Positions 12,801 through 25,440 of a stretch of 64,000 bases of DNA are shown here, in pieces. Both the position numbers and the translations under genes were made by a program. The notes under the pieces are model-generated. The model was given only the letters and a program-made list of their open reading frames with translations. It searched no databases and was not told the origin of the DNA. The stretch comes from Serinus canaria (lineage: Eukaryota; Chordata; Aves; Passeriformes; Fringillidae). Each line of letters starts with the position of its first letter. The first letter of the stretch is position 1. The stretch is taken from contig NC_066316.1 of the NCBI RefSeq assembly GCF_022539315.1, forward strand, positions 51,957,994 to 52,021,993, given 5' to 3'.

Positions 12801-13537
12801 TACCTTCCAGCCCTAAAGCAGATCTCCTTGTACTTTCACAGGCTGAAGTGGTTTTAGTGCTGCTGGCTACACTTGCACAGTTATTTCTAATTAATATGCA
12901 TCATGAACTTATTTATCCTATCTGCAACCTAAAGACAAGGGGTTTTATTCTCATTTATACTCAGTCCTCTCTATGGCACCCTGGCAGAAGCAGAGGAGAC
13001 TTTCAAGAAAAGAGAATAAAGCCATAAGTAAAAGATGTCATTTATAGAACAAAATCACACTTCTGCTGCTCCAGCTTCATAGAGAGGGTTTAAATTGAAA
13101 TCCATGAGGAACACTATATTCCATTTTGCCCTAACTTACTTTAGTTCAAAACTGATGGGATCCAATGTCTTCCCTATTGCTGTGGTAACCTCACTGTCTT
13201 CAACATGGTTCCTCAAAGAATGCTCTAGCATCTGATCCGCTCAGTTCAGGCTGGATCAGTTTCTGAGTATTTAAGAAACTTAATCATTACTTACAAGGAG
13301 GCAAAATATTCTCCAAACCAGGTCTTGGACAGTAAATCCAGGACCTTTTTGTTTTTATCACCACATTAATAAAAATTTCAGCTATCCTTTGTTCCTTTGC
13401 TGCAGAAGAAAAAGAGTGTGCCTTCAATGCCTGCCCACCAAAGACAGACAGCAATGCAATCACCACTGCTGAGCATTCTCTAGTGTTTATAAATTGCTAG
13501 GTCTCTTCTTACAACTAACAAATTATTGGGCAAAAGC
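9894..13537. other. Unique non-coding stretch, nothing recognisable
   Basis: The composition is mixed. The open frames (11.3-12.3 kb on both strands, up to 128 codons) overlap one another in several frames and show no domain or codon bias that I can recognise. There are no tRNA, LTR or DNA-transposon ends I can support. Confidence 0.5.
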
Positions 13538-13760
13538 AAATTACTTCAAGTTGCATCAAAGGAGGTTTAGATTGGACTTCTTAGCAGAAGGAGTTGTCAA
13601 GCCTTGAAACAGACTGCCCAGGGCAGTGGTTGAGTCACCATCCCTAGAGGTATTTAAAAGACATCCAGATGTGGCATTTGGGGACAAGGCTTAGTCATGG
13701 AGTTGGCAGAGGTGGGTTAACAGCTGGACTTCCAACCTAAATAATTCTGTGATTCTATTT
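13538..13760 (+). mobile_element. CR1 LINE fragment, 3' end only
   Basis: The segment matches the familiar 3' end of avian CR1 in order: GGAGGTTTAGATTGGA, the block around TGCCCAGGGCAGTGGTTGAG, CACCATCCCTAGAGG, TATTTAAAAGACAT, then TTCCAACCTAAATAATTC and the tail ATTCTGTGATTCTAT. CR1 is a 5'-truncating non-LTR retrotransposon whose 3' end carries short octamer-like tail units instead of poly-A. Only the non-coding 3' part is present, so the copy is a dead 5'-truncated insertion. Several point differences and a missing or shortened ERV-like adaptor region show moderate age. The left edge is approximate. Confidence 0.9.
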
Positions 13761-14305
13761 GGTCACACCTGGTCATGACTCTCCTAATCTCTTCTGCAGT
13801 TGTTTGACAGCTGTTGGGACTATGAATAGACAAGCTCATCAAAAGGGAAGTGAGAGTTTGAAAATCACAGCATGTCTTACTGTTGGGAAGAGCTTTTTCA
13901 GTTTGAACTTTGCCTCTCAAACACTCTGGGAATAGCCTTTTACACAGGATCTGGAAACACAGGCAGAGGTGCTCTGATAATGACTTACACCATCTGCTTT
14001 TGAAAGACTCCTAGCAACCTTGGCAACCCCTGTAACTATTTTCTAGTCATAAAACTACACCTTCAGTGGTGACACAAAAATGTAACAGAGACATCAGCAT
14101 CATCTGACCATAAGAATTAAGTAATGTCATGGATCAACAGCAAGATCTTTGCTTTATATCACTTCATATATATTTGTTAAAGTGACACTGTAAGGTCATT
14201 TGAGGGTAGGGGGTTGACAGGGAGATTCCTCTGCAACTTCCAAAGCAAAAAAAAAGTCAGAAATCTCATGTGTATTTTAATCAGAAACTAAAATTTTTGG
14301 AAAGC

Positions 14306-14332
14306 AACTGGATAGTATTTTACTATCCAGTT
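14306..14332. repeat. Perfect 12-bp inverted repeat, 3-base loop
   Basis: AACTGGATAGTA at 14306-14317 is the exact reverse complement of TACTATCCAGTT at 14321-14332, separated by TTT. This would form a tight hairpin in single-stranded DNA or RNA. No run of T follows, and the locus is not prokaryotic, so it is not called a terminator. It is too short for a microRNA precursor. Confidence 0.95.
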
Positions 14333-15724
14333 ACTAGTTATTCAAAGATTCTGAAATAGTACAGACAACAGGTGAAATTGCTTCAAGAGTATAAAGGGCT
14401 AATAAAGCCATTCCCATGTTACTCCTTAACTGGCTTGCAGCAGATGGCATTCCAGCACAGTCTGTAACTTACCATGGTTTGGGAATTTACCTAAAGCCTC
14501 ACTTTGACCAGGTCTGTAAGATACCATTAAGTTGTCGACAGGTTTTAGGATTATACAGAATAATTTGTACTAAAGAAGAGCTAGGCAATATGGGTAGAAA
14601 AATGTGCACACTTCTGCAGTGCATCAACCATCAACTTGAATTCATGGCAGGTAACTCAAAGCAGTGGGGCTATATGCAAGTCTCCCACTCCAAGCCATTT
14701 TGCACGAGTTCTCTCTTTATAGATGTTTTCTTACTTAATGCAATGAATTGACCACAAAAACTTCTGTAATATGCACAGTGTGAAGCCAGTCAGAGTGGAT
14801 TTTCTAATATTTTAATTTTTTAATTTTATCATTTTTCTCTTTTTGCTTTTTTTTTTCATTTTCAAACTCAGAAGGTCCATAGAACTCTGTGAATTATCAT
14901 CTGTTATGGGAGAAATAAGAAGTCTAAAATTTGTTTGATTGCAGCTACAATACATTAAGTTCCAGGCATCAATCTCAATTGCAGCACTTCTTCTCCAAAT
15001 GGGCAATATTTTACAGTTATCGCTCTCTAAACAAAACACAATTTATTATACACACAATTTGATAGCTATGGCAGCTAGAAGCAAAAAAGTCTTTTGAGGA
15101 AGAGAAGGAAGGTAAAAGCAATGCCATACTTTAAATTGACTTCATATGATCAATGCCAGAAGACAATCATCTGTGAAATGATGTTCATGCCTCGATCAAA
15201 TGCAATCATACCATATGCAATTGAATTTGGCAAAAGTGGAAGAAAATTATTCCCATTAGTTTACTGGTGTTCTTAATATGTTCACACAAATCATCTTTGA
15301 ATAGATGAATTAAAATACTTTAAGCAACTCCACCTTTGCCCTCTTAATTCCAGGTCATTCTGGCAGCTCCTGATACTGCACTAATATGTTTGCCTGTTAG
15401 ATAATATGTTGCCACTTAGATAAAATTAATGGATCAAATCTTGAACTACTTCCAAAGTAAAAGGTATATAATTCATTTTTTGAATCAAATGTTGCTATGC
15501 TGCAAACATTTTTGTCTTCATTATTAAAACAGCAAGAGATTTGAAGCCTGCTTTATTTTTCAGTATAGATGCTTCTTTTGTTTTCCACGATTTTCTCAAT
15601 AGGAGTGTGATAGCCCATTTAAATGTTTTTATAGACAGCTTTTCTTCATTTTGGTATGCTGCTAACACCATGTTGCAGATCTCAATGCAAAGAGCACAGA
15701 GAAATCTTTGTAAAATTTCAGTTT

Positions 15725-15830
15725 GTTCAAATTTGTACATGCATAAATTTATGTGCATATATATGTGTTTATCTACATAAATATATGTATATATCCATAT
15801 GTGCATATTTGTACATACTATATAAATAAA
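15725..15830. repeat. AT/TG-rich microsatellite-like DNA
   Basis: Alternating TA and TG steps dominate, with repeated TATATATG, ATATATGTATATAT and CATATGTGCATA words and GTACATGC or TTGTACAT near both ends. It is a degenerate dinucleotide repeat with no coding meaning. Confidence 0.7.
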
Positions 15831-18480
15831 AACAGACATATTTACTAATGCATGTGTGTTAGTGGAGCTGGTTTTATTGTCTCTCAGTTCTGCAATCCAA
15901 ACAAAATTAAACTAAAAGGAACAATTATGAACTTTGTCTACTTTACACATAGGTAATTCACTTTATTAAAACCAAGAACCTAATTTCTTCTTGGGAGCCT
16001 CCCTATGTTATCTCCTTTACCTTCAGACCCCAATCTGCACAGGAGCTTATTTAGCTGCTGCTACTGAAACTATGATTTTGGGTTACTTTTTTTCACTTCC
16101 GCCAGGAGCTAAATTAGCAAGAGCATATCCCCCTAAGTATAGGTCCATAACCTCACTGCAAATAACGGTTTAGACACTGCCAGCTGAGACCAGCACCCTC
16201 ACTAACCAGGCCTGATGCTTTTAGACAATGGTCAAGCTGACAATTGACACAGTGTCCTCAAACACACATTGCTCAACCCATTTGCCTAGCCTGCTGCTGC
16301 CAAGAGGGCTGTTTGTGCAGGCAGCTGGCAGGAAGATGGGAGTACATCTGGCGATCCTCCGAGAGTAGGCAGGGAAAATGAAAACATCAGATCTCAGCCA
16401 AGCCCAAGATAGGATACTAGGTAAAGCTCATGCTCTAGGGGATCCAAACATGCTCCTTGGCACAACAGACTTTGGCAAAATCATCACGAGGGACCTCCCA
16501 CACCGAGTGGCCTTGGCTTCCATTCTCTCTTTGAATGACTACCCTGCTACGACACCCATGCATTGGGGAAAACCAATGCATCCAGGTGCACAATGAAGAA
16601 ACTGAGGGAGAGGTACTAAGCAGACATTAAGGCCACTAAGCAGGTAGGCTACAATATGGCAAGTATCCCACTAGACCATGGCAATCACTTGAGATGTCAA
16701 AACTATCTCCATCTCCATGGAAAGACCATTGCAACATGAAGCCATGGCACAGTAACATCCATAGTGCTGAACAATCTCAGCAGGAGGTGAAAGCTAACTT
16801 GTCCCTGAGAAGCTGGCAACTGGGTCAGCCATGCAGGATAACAGGAAGGAAGTGGGACTGCAAAATCTAAGACAAGGTTCCCTATGAAATAAAACTAAGA
16901 GCTCAGTAAGTCTGGTGTTAATTAAATGTATAGACTTCACTAAAGGCACTCTGAATTTAGACCGGATCAGTCTAAAGCTGAGATCAGTCTCAGACAGTTG
17001 CAGAGACAGCTTGTAAAGCACAGGATTACACAACTCTTGTTACAGGTTGGCAGCCCCAGTGTAACACCATCACTGGCAGCTGATCATTTGTCTTGAAAAT
17101 CTGAACAGGCCACCAAACCATCTCTGAGCACACACTTTCATAGCACTTCTGCTGGACATCATGTGACCTCTTTACAAGGAAACTACCTCACTATCCCTTG
17201 GTATTGCCACATCTAGAGAGGAACTGTTTCAAGTGTCCTCTCTCTCAGTCCCTCCACTCAGGTCTTAAGGCTACCAAGAGAAAGGCAGCAGTGAAGACTT
17301 TGGTTCTCCTCATTGAGGCAAGATCCCTCTGCACTGATGTCACTCTGCTCAGTAATTTGTCATGAGCAGAGCGTGGGCTCTCTCCATACATGGCAGGCTG
17401 GAGGAGGAATGACCTCAAACTCCGCTTCTAATCCAGGGGGCGTTGCCAAAGCACAGTGTTTGAGTTTGATGCATGAAGTGCAGAGATATTTTCAGCTACT
17501 GAATCACACTTTTGGCTCCACAGCTAACTTGAACTTCTCCTTAGTTTTGTTTGCAATTTTTCACATTTTGCATTCACCATTGACTCTCAGAAAAAGAAAA
17601 ATAGGTGGTGTTTTAAAGAAAAATAAGCCAGTATAATAATAAATGTGAAGATTTTTTTAAATATCAATTTTATCTGAATTGATTCTATTTTATTCTCTTG
17701 CATGTGTGGGGGAGTGGAGTTAAACAAATTACTAATAGATTATGGTGCATCACTAATGTCTGGCTTCTTTATTTCACATTCTAAATATATGCTATTAAAT
17801 GCTGCCAGTGAATGTTTTCTAATGATTTTTGTGTCCAACACAAGAATGAAAGAGTCTGAAAAACAAGGCAGTGCAACAGCAGTTGGCTTGGACACAGCTA
17901 CACAAGAACTCTTAGCTGTATTCCTATAGCTGACTCAAAAATATTTTGCTATACTTGCCCCATGAAACCATATTCACTTGACCACAGTGCACAACCATAA
18001 TTTGAAACTGGCAGTAATGAAAAAGCAGAACATCATTTTACAATACAAAGGGCATAATTCTTAATTGACTTATCCTGCCCATTACAACTGCATCCCTCTG
18101 TGTCCCTGTGGCCTGAGCCTACTCTCACTGATTTGGGAGAAGAGCTCCAGCAGAGAAATTAGGCAGCCTCATTCACAGCTAAGCAAGTCACTTAATTCCA
18201 TCTCTAATCAGTGAAGTCAATTCAGCAAAGCAAAGCATGTGCTCAAGTCAAAAGTGAATATGTAGTGTGCATCTTTTTGAATATTGGTTTTTCACAGAGT
18301 GAGGTTGTTGCACATCCTTAATTTACCTTTGGAGCTCATTAGGCTGGAAGAAGGTAGAATTCAGCTGTTAATCGAACTGTCACTCATGCATGTAAAATGC
18401 AGTCTTTTTAACTCATCCATAAATCAGTTAAGCAAAAACAAATTTTAAAAAGGCCATGGGACATATCCTTGGAGTGGACA

Positions 18481-18508
18481 TAGATATATATATATATGTA
18501 TACATACT
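18481..18508. repeat. Short (TA)n microsatellite
   Basis: A run of alternating T and A begins at TAGATATATA and passes into GTATACATAC. It is a simple repeat. Confidence 0.8.
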
Positions 18509-21500
18509 ACCCATGGATTGCAGGGACCACAGAGGCAGGAGTCAACACAAACAAAGTGAGGTAAGAAGCTACCATAGGAAATTCTGTACATACATTGCTG
18601 ATGAGCCTCACTGAGCCTTTACACAGAGTGAATTGGGAAATTATCTACTGGAAGAAGAGTGAAAAAGAATAGGCATTTCAACTCTTCATTTACATTTTCC
18701 TCACGTGGCAGCAAGGAAAGAGTGGGGATAGTAAACACACTACTTTGATAAGGAATGTGGGTCTTCCCTTGATGGACTGAAGTAACAGGGCAGCCTCTAA
18801 CACCATCTGAAACCTATTATTTTCCTTTAAATTTCTTTCAGTCTTCACAAGCGTCATTAATCTAACAGAGACGACTTCCAGTCAAGCACAGATCCCCAGG
18901 AGCATTCCCTGACTGCAGACAAGTGGGAAAGGAAAGGCCTGTTGCAAAGAGCAGGGCTGAAACCAGTCATGGGGAATTTATGCCCAGCAGCAGGCTGCAC
19001 CATTTGTCTGCCTCTGCCCTTCTCCCCAGATGAAGGAGCCTTATCTACCTTTGCAGATATCAGAATCAATTAGAAATACCATGGGGGCTGCCCTAAACTA
19101 TGCTCTGCTGCCTGAGGCTGCTTTCTGCCAAGCTCCCAAGCAAGTCCCTGTAGAAAAAGGCTGTGGGGAATGTGGGGAAGGGAGTGCTGAGGGCCAGGCT
19201 CTACCTGTTCTTCCACTCCTTCAGCTGCTGTCAATGCACTGACTTGTTCTGTGTTTGAGATTGCAATCTGTCCCTGCCCCAAAGGTGCTGCCGGCTGTAC
19301 AAATGTTTTCAGAAATTAACTCCAGAAAAATACACATTATGCAAACATCACCTCTCTTCCCAGATGACACAACACGGAGCACCAAGCATGAACACAAATG
19401 GACTAAAGAAAGCACAGAGGCATTGTGGAAAAAACCTCATTTAGTGAAGGGCTTCTCTGTCCTCTTTACAGCCATTAGGACAGTGATAATGCTGAACTGG
19501 CTGGTTGGCCACAAAAATTGGATAAATTGAGACACAGAAGAGACAATTGAAAGCAAGGAGACAAACAGCAAAAGTAAGTGAGACAAGAGATGAAAAGCAG
19601 AAATGCAAAGTCTAAACTGCAGCTGTAATTCTGCTGGTAACAGTCACATTTAAGAGTAGTTCAGTTTGCTTTCCAGTTTTGGAGAGGAAAAGAGTTTTCT
19701 TATAAAAAACCCCAGCCTGTCAGCTGAACTGCTGTGGGTTTTCCCCAGGTATTTTGCGGGACAGGAAAATTATTTTTCTCCAAGCCTAGGAATGCAGAAA
19801 CATTTCTAAGAAAGGGCAAAATTCTGACAACCCTCCGGTGTTGTGCTAGGACTGTTGGGAGGGGAGAGGAAGGTCACATCAATAAAATCTGTAGCCACAA
19901 GTGAAAGGGCTGTGTTTTAGTTGCTGCTGGCTAGGGGTCAGTCCCTGGCACTCTTCAGAGCTCTCCTACTTCCTTAGTCTTTCTCCTTTACTAGCATGAC
20001 TCTTACAATTAGGCAGGAAAAGGGTAGTTATTGTTGTAGCAATGTTTTTGTAGGTTTGTTTGGCAGCTTTTCTAGCAGGATTTTAGTACAGTTTTGATAA
20101 CATGCAAGTATACAAAAGAAGGATTTCCACATTGGCCAAAGAAACACTTGTGGCAAGACTACCTATTTTTAACATGGTTTATTCCTAGCACTATTTCAGA
20201 CACAGTATTTTCTCTCCCATCTGTTGACACAGTTGTTTTGTTTCTCTAAAGACATAGTTGTCTGTCTCTTGGAGAAAAAAAAACGAGCACCAACACCATG
20301 AATAGTTGCAGAGAAAAACATGAGACCGAAACCCAATCGAAGAGTGATCTGGTCAAAAGGTAACACTGGCAAAGCATTATGACTGCAATGTACAGCAATT
20401 CTTCAGATGCCTCTTAGAATTTACATCAGGTATTTCAAGTGTGACTGTGAATCTTTAAAATTCAGATCCAGTATAATCAACAACTCAGATGGTTTATTGA
20501 TCTAAGGGGTCTGACTGCAAAGCTGCTGTTGGAGCAATGTACCGGTCTGTTCACGAGGAATGCAGACACAGAGTAAGGTCAAACACTTTCTTTAATAAGG
20601 GAAGGGAAATGTAATGAGAGCACCAAAAGGAAAAACATAAACCCCAAAGGCTGATAAAAATGAAACTGGCAAAACAGGATGAAACATTAAGCAATCCTTC
20701 TAACACTTGGGTTGCCAGGCTGTTTTCTCTGATTTTTAATGATAATTTTTTTGCCTTGCTGGACTGCTGGAGTTCATGGTCATGATCTGGTAGGCAATCT
20801 GAAAACCTTATCTCCTCTCAAAGGCATTTCAGGCAGCTTGAGAGCTGGTAGGTGGGAGCAAATAAAACTGAAGCATGGCTAAGGTAGGACCTCTGCAGAT
20901 CACTAAAGCACCTCTGTTCTTGTAGAACAGCCTATTTGCTGGAAAAGCTGCAATATGAAAACCTGATATATTAAAGGTCAAGACTCCAATACAGAGCAGA
21001 CTCATCTGTATTGTGTTTTAATTTCTTTTTATGCTGAGAGGTGCCTAGGGTTCTGAAGAGGTGACAGAAAGATAAATCATGCATGACAAACTGGAACAGA
21101 AGACAAGGCTGTATCCAGAATAGGATAGCTCTGCTGGTGCAGCTGTCCGAGCACACTGTACTGACAGTGTTCCCAGCACAGCCCTCGTTCGTACCAGCAA
21201 AGTTATGTGATTTGCTGGCACAGCTTTTTCCTGAGGTCCATCTTCCCTCATCCAACACAATAAAAGTGTTTCAGTAATAGTAAAGGTTTGTTCTAAGTGT
21301 ATCCAAAGTGAGAAGAGCTTTCCTGTGTGCTAGAGATCAAATCAAGGATCATGCCTCTTTATACCTTTGGCCAAGACAGCAGAAACAGCAAAAATCTATA
21401 AAACAGGCATGTTCTTCATTTGACTGGAGTAAGAAGTCCTCTGTAAAGGCTTCAATACTGGCTTCTGCCCCCATTGGAAATCTTACCTTCTCATGCACTT

Positions 21501-22131
21501 CTGCAGAAATGCAGAGATAAAATGTCTCACCACACGTGCCCTTATCAGAAAGGTTATGGTATTTCCACAAGCAAAAGAAGTTTCCAGCACTCCCATGACT
21601 GACCCCAGCTCCTGCTCCACCCCCATTCTGTAGAAGGCTCACCCACCTGGCCCTGTCCCCATCAGAGAAGCTGAACCTGGGCTAAGTACTCTTCCTCAGA
21701 GCCACAGGAAGGGGGAAGCAGACAGTGGGCCTGATGATGCTGACTGCTGCAGGCACAGCTTTCTCCCAGGATGGAGAAGAGAGGACCATGATGTGCAGAG
21801 ACATGGGGGAAAATTATGCCAAAGTGCCTGGTACTATGTGGGTAGTTTAAGAAAACAACCAAATTCACCAAGATGATTAAAACAACTGATTTAAGATGTA
21901 TTTTTAAAATAATTTTATTAGCTTTCAGGAGCCATGTGAAGAGTTGTTTTCCAGGTGTGCTATATGGTATGACCTGCTGGTCACAATCATTTAAGTGATT
22001 TAAGATTTTAAGACTGTTATCTGTGATTTTCCTAAGTGACTTTAACAGAAAGCAGAAATTAGGACCAGCAAAGGATCTGGCAGCATACTCATACACGATT
22101 TTCAGCCTGTTAAAAGGGCTTACCTGCTTAC

Positions 22132-22197
22132 CTGCCTTTGGTTTGATGATGTCTATAGCTGCAGTCACTGGCCACCCAGTATCATCTAATTTTTTTT
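22132..22197 (-). other. Candidate 66-nt exon, minus strand (hypothesis)
   Basis: Read on the minus strand, an acceptor-like GTATGTTTTAG ends at 22198. It is followed by 66 bases that stay open in one frame (residues KKLDDTGWPVTAAIDIIKPK) and then by two donor-like sites, CAG/GTAAGC ending at 22132 and again at 22124. If real, the exon would be symmetric, beginning and ending after the first base of a codon. It sits inside a 182-codon minus-strand open frame (22210 down to 21662), the longest in the window. I do not recognise the peptide. The polypyrimidine tract is modest and chance is the default explanation. Confidence 0.15.
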
Positions 22198-22251
22198 CTA
22201 AAACATACAAAACTTCCTATTTCTGGAAGGCTGGACTTACTCCAGGCTACT

Positions 22252-22419
22252 ATGGTTTCCATAGACAGGAAGCTTGAAGGTTTGGGATTAAAACAGCAGG
22301 AGGTTGAAAAGAAAATTGAGGACCTGGAAATAACAACTGATAGTCCTGACGCAATCATCACTGAGAACACTGCAGCTCTGAAAAATGTAATCAACAGCCT
22401 GGAGAATAATCTCAGATAA
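22252..22419 (+). other. 55-codon ORF with coiled-coil-like peptide; possible retroelement relic
   Basis: An ATG at 22252 opens a 55-codon frame ending in TAA at 22417-22419. The frame is already open upstream from 22159. The peptide is rich in Leu, Ile, Glu and Lys with heptad-like spacing (RKLEGLGLKQQEVEKKIEDL, then ALKNVINSLENNLR). That style recalls the coiled coil of LINE ORF1 proteins, which often end in a Leu-Glu-Asn-x-Leu-Arg type stretch, but I cannot match a family. It may equally be a chance frame. It abuts the minus-strand exon candidate at 22132-22197, and both cannot easily be real. Confidence 0.2.
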
Positions 22420-25069
22420 AAGGCTAGGTTTTGGAGGCCAGTGGAAAGCTCCTGCAAGGACACTTACAAGACAGGTTCTGGTATATTTTTCCATAAGAGT
22501 TTCAAGACTTTTTCCTCAGCGTCATGTAGGAAAACATGATACAAAAGCTCGTAGCTATCCAAGCTCTCCTGGCACGTCTCATTTAAAGGAAAATGTTGTT
22601 GGCTAAGAGCTATGACAGCACATCTTGCTCCAGCATTGGAGTTGAAGGTCCTTCTGTCCCTACTTGTTCCATGCTGGGTGAAGGCTCACATTTCTACCTC
22701 ATTCACTGTGAGCCCTCACTGACCTTCAGCCAAAGCCAACCCAGATGGCTTCGCCTGGAGTAAGAAGCAGAGCACTTCCACAGCTCTTCTGATAAGGAGG
22801 GTGGTGGGGTAGTAATCTCCAGCCTGTAAGCAATGATGATCCATGGGCAGAGGGTCATCTTTAACCTGTGCAGTCCCTTGCAATTCCTGTCCACTGTTGA
22901 GATCTGAAGCACAGATGAAGAGTTATGGAAAAGGCAAGATGGAAAGTTTAACTTGCTGCATCACTAAAGTAATAGCTGAAGAAATAAGCTTACCAGACAC
23001 ACTACTGAACTTAAAGCCCCAAATAGGAATTATCTATGATGTGGTACTTGACAGGAGACTCATTTCTTCAGGGCAGACACACAGGTTTTAGCCTGAATTT
23101 TCAGAGCTCATGAATGTTGTTGTAGACAAAGTACCCTTCTTGAATATAATTTTGTGATAGTCAAGACAAGAAAGAATAAAATGCAGACTCCAAATAGTGT
23201 ACTAAACTCATCCCTCTCTAAATTGCCTATTTTTACTATGCCCAGAAAACTCATTAAAAAGCAATATATTTTAAGAAAAAAAATACTGACCTTTGGAACA
23301 CAAATGATAATGCAGGTGAGCAGAGCCTCCATTGAATTTGATGCCAAAGCTATGTTCCAGCTCAAACAGATACCATAAGACTAAATGGCAGAAAGAGACT
23401 GCCTGGCTTAAAGAGATTGGCAGGGATTAGCTAAACCTGGTTTCTGAGGATGTTTCATATTAACATGTGGTATCTTCAAGACCTGGTTGCCCCAGGAAAC
23501 AGAGAAATAGAAAAACAGGTTTTTAGGCTACCTTTGCTTTCTCTGCTGCATTCAGCTGAGCTTTGGTGCAGCTGCAAGCAAAGACTAAGGAGTATAAGGT
23601 GGCAATTTCACCAAGACTCATACCCTTAAACCCTCAAGGTTTGATTTTATGTAAGGCTCCAGCTCAGAAATTAGTAAAATCAGAAAAATGGTGAGAGGCC
23701 ACTCTGACTGTAGAAGCTCCAACCAAGGAAAAACTGCCCCAGGAAAGGAGACAAGAAAAATATACAGGACTCAAAAAATGCTTTTGGATAACAGAATCAA
23801 CACATAAGGCCCAAAAAATTGTTTCTACCAGGAAAACATAATGCCAGTACTCAGAAACATAAGAAATCGAGTTAAAGGCTTCTCACAAAGAATAAAAGAC
23901 ACAACAAACCATAGTGATCACTCAGAAATTCAGATACAATGAATGGTTAAGGAAAGTGATAAGGTAGGGAAAAAAAGGACAAAACAGATCCCTACTGACC
24001 TTAGGACACTGCTCACCTCTTCTCTAAGGATTGCTTGCCAATACATCAATCTTACAGCAGTTTCAAATGTGATTAAAAGAGAATAAGTAAATGGAGTCAG
24101 AATTAACTTTGCTGGGGCTACTTCATTTCTTTCATTCTGAAAAGTCAAAGAAATTCTTAAGTTGAACAGCAGATGTAGGTTTTGGCACCTATGTTCCAAT
24201 GCTTTTCATACCATTTCATAACAGCTAGTCCTGGCAATGAGCAATGAAGTCCTCAGTGAGTTTGCAGATCATCACAGCAACATGATTGGAAAACTTGATC
24301 CAAATATCGTAAAAGTCAGTGGAACCTGGATTGAGACCAAAGAGAAATGCTCTTTCGTGCCAGGTGTGATTAACTATACATCATGTTGCTCCTGTGGATG
24401 AAAGTCAATCTTTGCCCATGCACCAATTTTAATTAACACCAGAGCCTGCTTTTAGTGTCATGAAAGAAAACATAACCCAACATAGAGGAACTGTGTCTTC
24501 AATTAAAAATGCCACTGACTACAGTCACTGCTGGCTCAGACAATCACACCATTACTTAAGGGTATGCACATCCATACAAACACACACAGTTTACTGATCT
24601 CTAAGTCCTCTAAACCCTTCCCTGGAAACCTGCACCACGACAGTGATTTGTAGCAGGACAGATGTAGCTCATGTGGTCTTGGGAACACAGATTGTATCTC
24701 ACCTCCTGTGTGAGATTATTCTCTAAAATGCTAGACATTTCCTATCTTTAAAGTACAGAGAAATCCATGGGAAAAAAAAAAGTATAATTCTAAGGAAAAA
24801 ACCCAAATGCTTTAAATGTAGCCTAAATACTTATAATATATTCTTTTTAATACCAATTAACAGAGATTATCCACAAACACACTGTATTATGTATTGTAAT
24901 ACATAACTTATGTAATAATTATTTGGCATTTTACATCTGCAATAAATGCAAAGTAATATTGGTCACATTTTTATCTTACATGCAGAAAGCTTTTTTGTCA
25001 ATAGGGCTATAATAATTCACATACCAACTAGAAGAACAAGTCAGTCTGACAAGAGCTGAACCGAAAAGA
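22420..25069. other. Unique non-coding stretch with one small ORF
   Basis: No gene is recognised. A 54-codon ORF at 24237-24401 (plus) follows an acceptor-like CATTTCATAACAG and contains a donor-like CCAG/GTGTGA. Its peptide includes VLSEFADHHSNMIGKLDPNI; the FAD part faintly recalls the CR1 reverse-transcriptase box, but the rest does not. A short AT hairpin (TTATGTATT at 24887-24895, AATACATAA at 24898-24906) is also present. Confidence 0.45.
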
Positions 25070-25440
25070 ACAAAAATCACAGAAACATTTAGGATGGAAG
25101 CCACCTCTAAAGCCACCTAGGGTCATCCTAGTCACCTATAATAGTCACTTACCCAGTCTAGCTGTGACTGACCCCACACCCTCCCATGGCAGTTTGCTCC
25201 ACTGACCTAAATGTTGTATAGTAGTAACCCCTTTCCAATATTGAACAGTCTAGAGAGTAAAGTACTCCCTGCTGTAATTTAACCACAGTATTTCACCCCA
25301 ATTTCTCTTCAGCAACATATGAAAAGAGCATGTCCTATTCATTCCAGCCCTTGCAGATACATATGTGCACCCAAAGTTCTCACTTAGGCTGTCTCCAGAC
25401 CCAATGTACCTAGATTTCTTCTCTCAAACACGCTTTCAGC
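25070..25440 (-). mobile_element. Decayed CR1 relic, 3' region, reverse orientation
   Basis: Read left to right, this resembles the reverse complement of a CR1 3' end. It opens with AATCACAGAAACATTTAGGA, continues with GGAAGCCACCTCTAAAG, and keeps the order of later landmarks (CCTGCTGTAATTTAACC, then CTTCAGCAACATATGAAAAG and GGCTGTCTCCAGACCCAATG). Many substitutions and small gaps separate it from the pattern I remember, so it is an old copy. Edges are approximate. Confidence 0.5.

Larger units (their letters stand above)
13761..22131. other. AT-rich unique non-coding stretch
   Basis: No gene is recognised. Notable local structure: a perfect 12-bp hairpin at 14306-14332; TA/TG microsatellite-like DNA at about 15725-15830 and 18481-18508; and a 111-codon open frame at 14416-14751 with no recognisable motif. 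The rest looks like ordinary intergenic or intronic DNA. Confidence 0.5.

Noticed and set aside
14416..14751. 111-codon plus-strand frame starting with ATG
   Set aside because: No motif, flanking splice signal or codon bias supports it; the length is within chance expectation.
18160..18270. Fragments such as AAGCAAGTCACTTAA and AGCAAAGCATGTGCTCAAG resembling ancient amniote SINE/LINE cores
   Set aside because: Matches are too short and not in a consistent order to call a family without a library search.
24887..24906. 9-bp AT hairpin
   Set aside because: Low-complexity AT sequence makes such pairs common.
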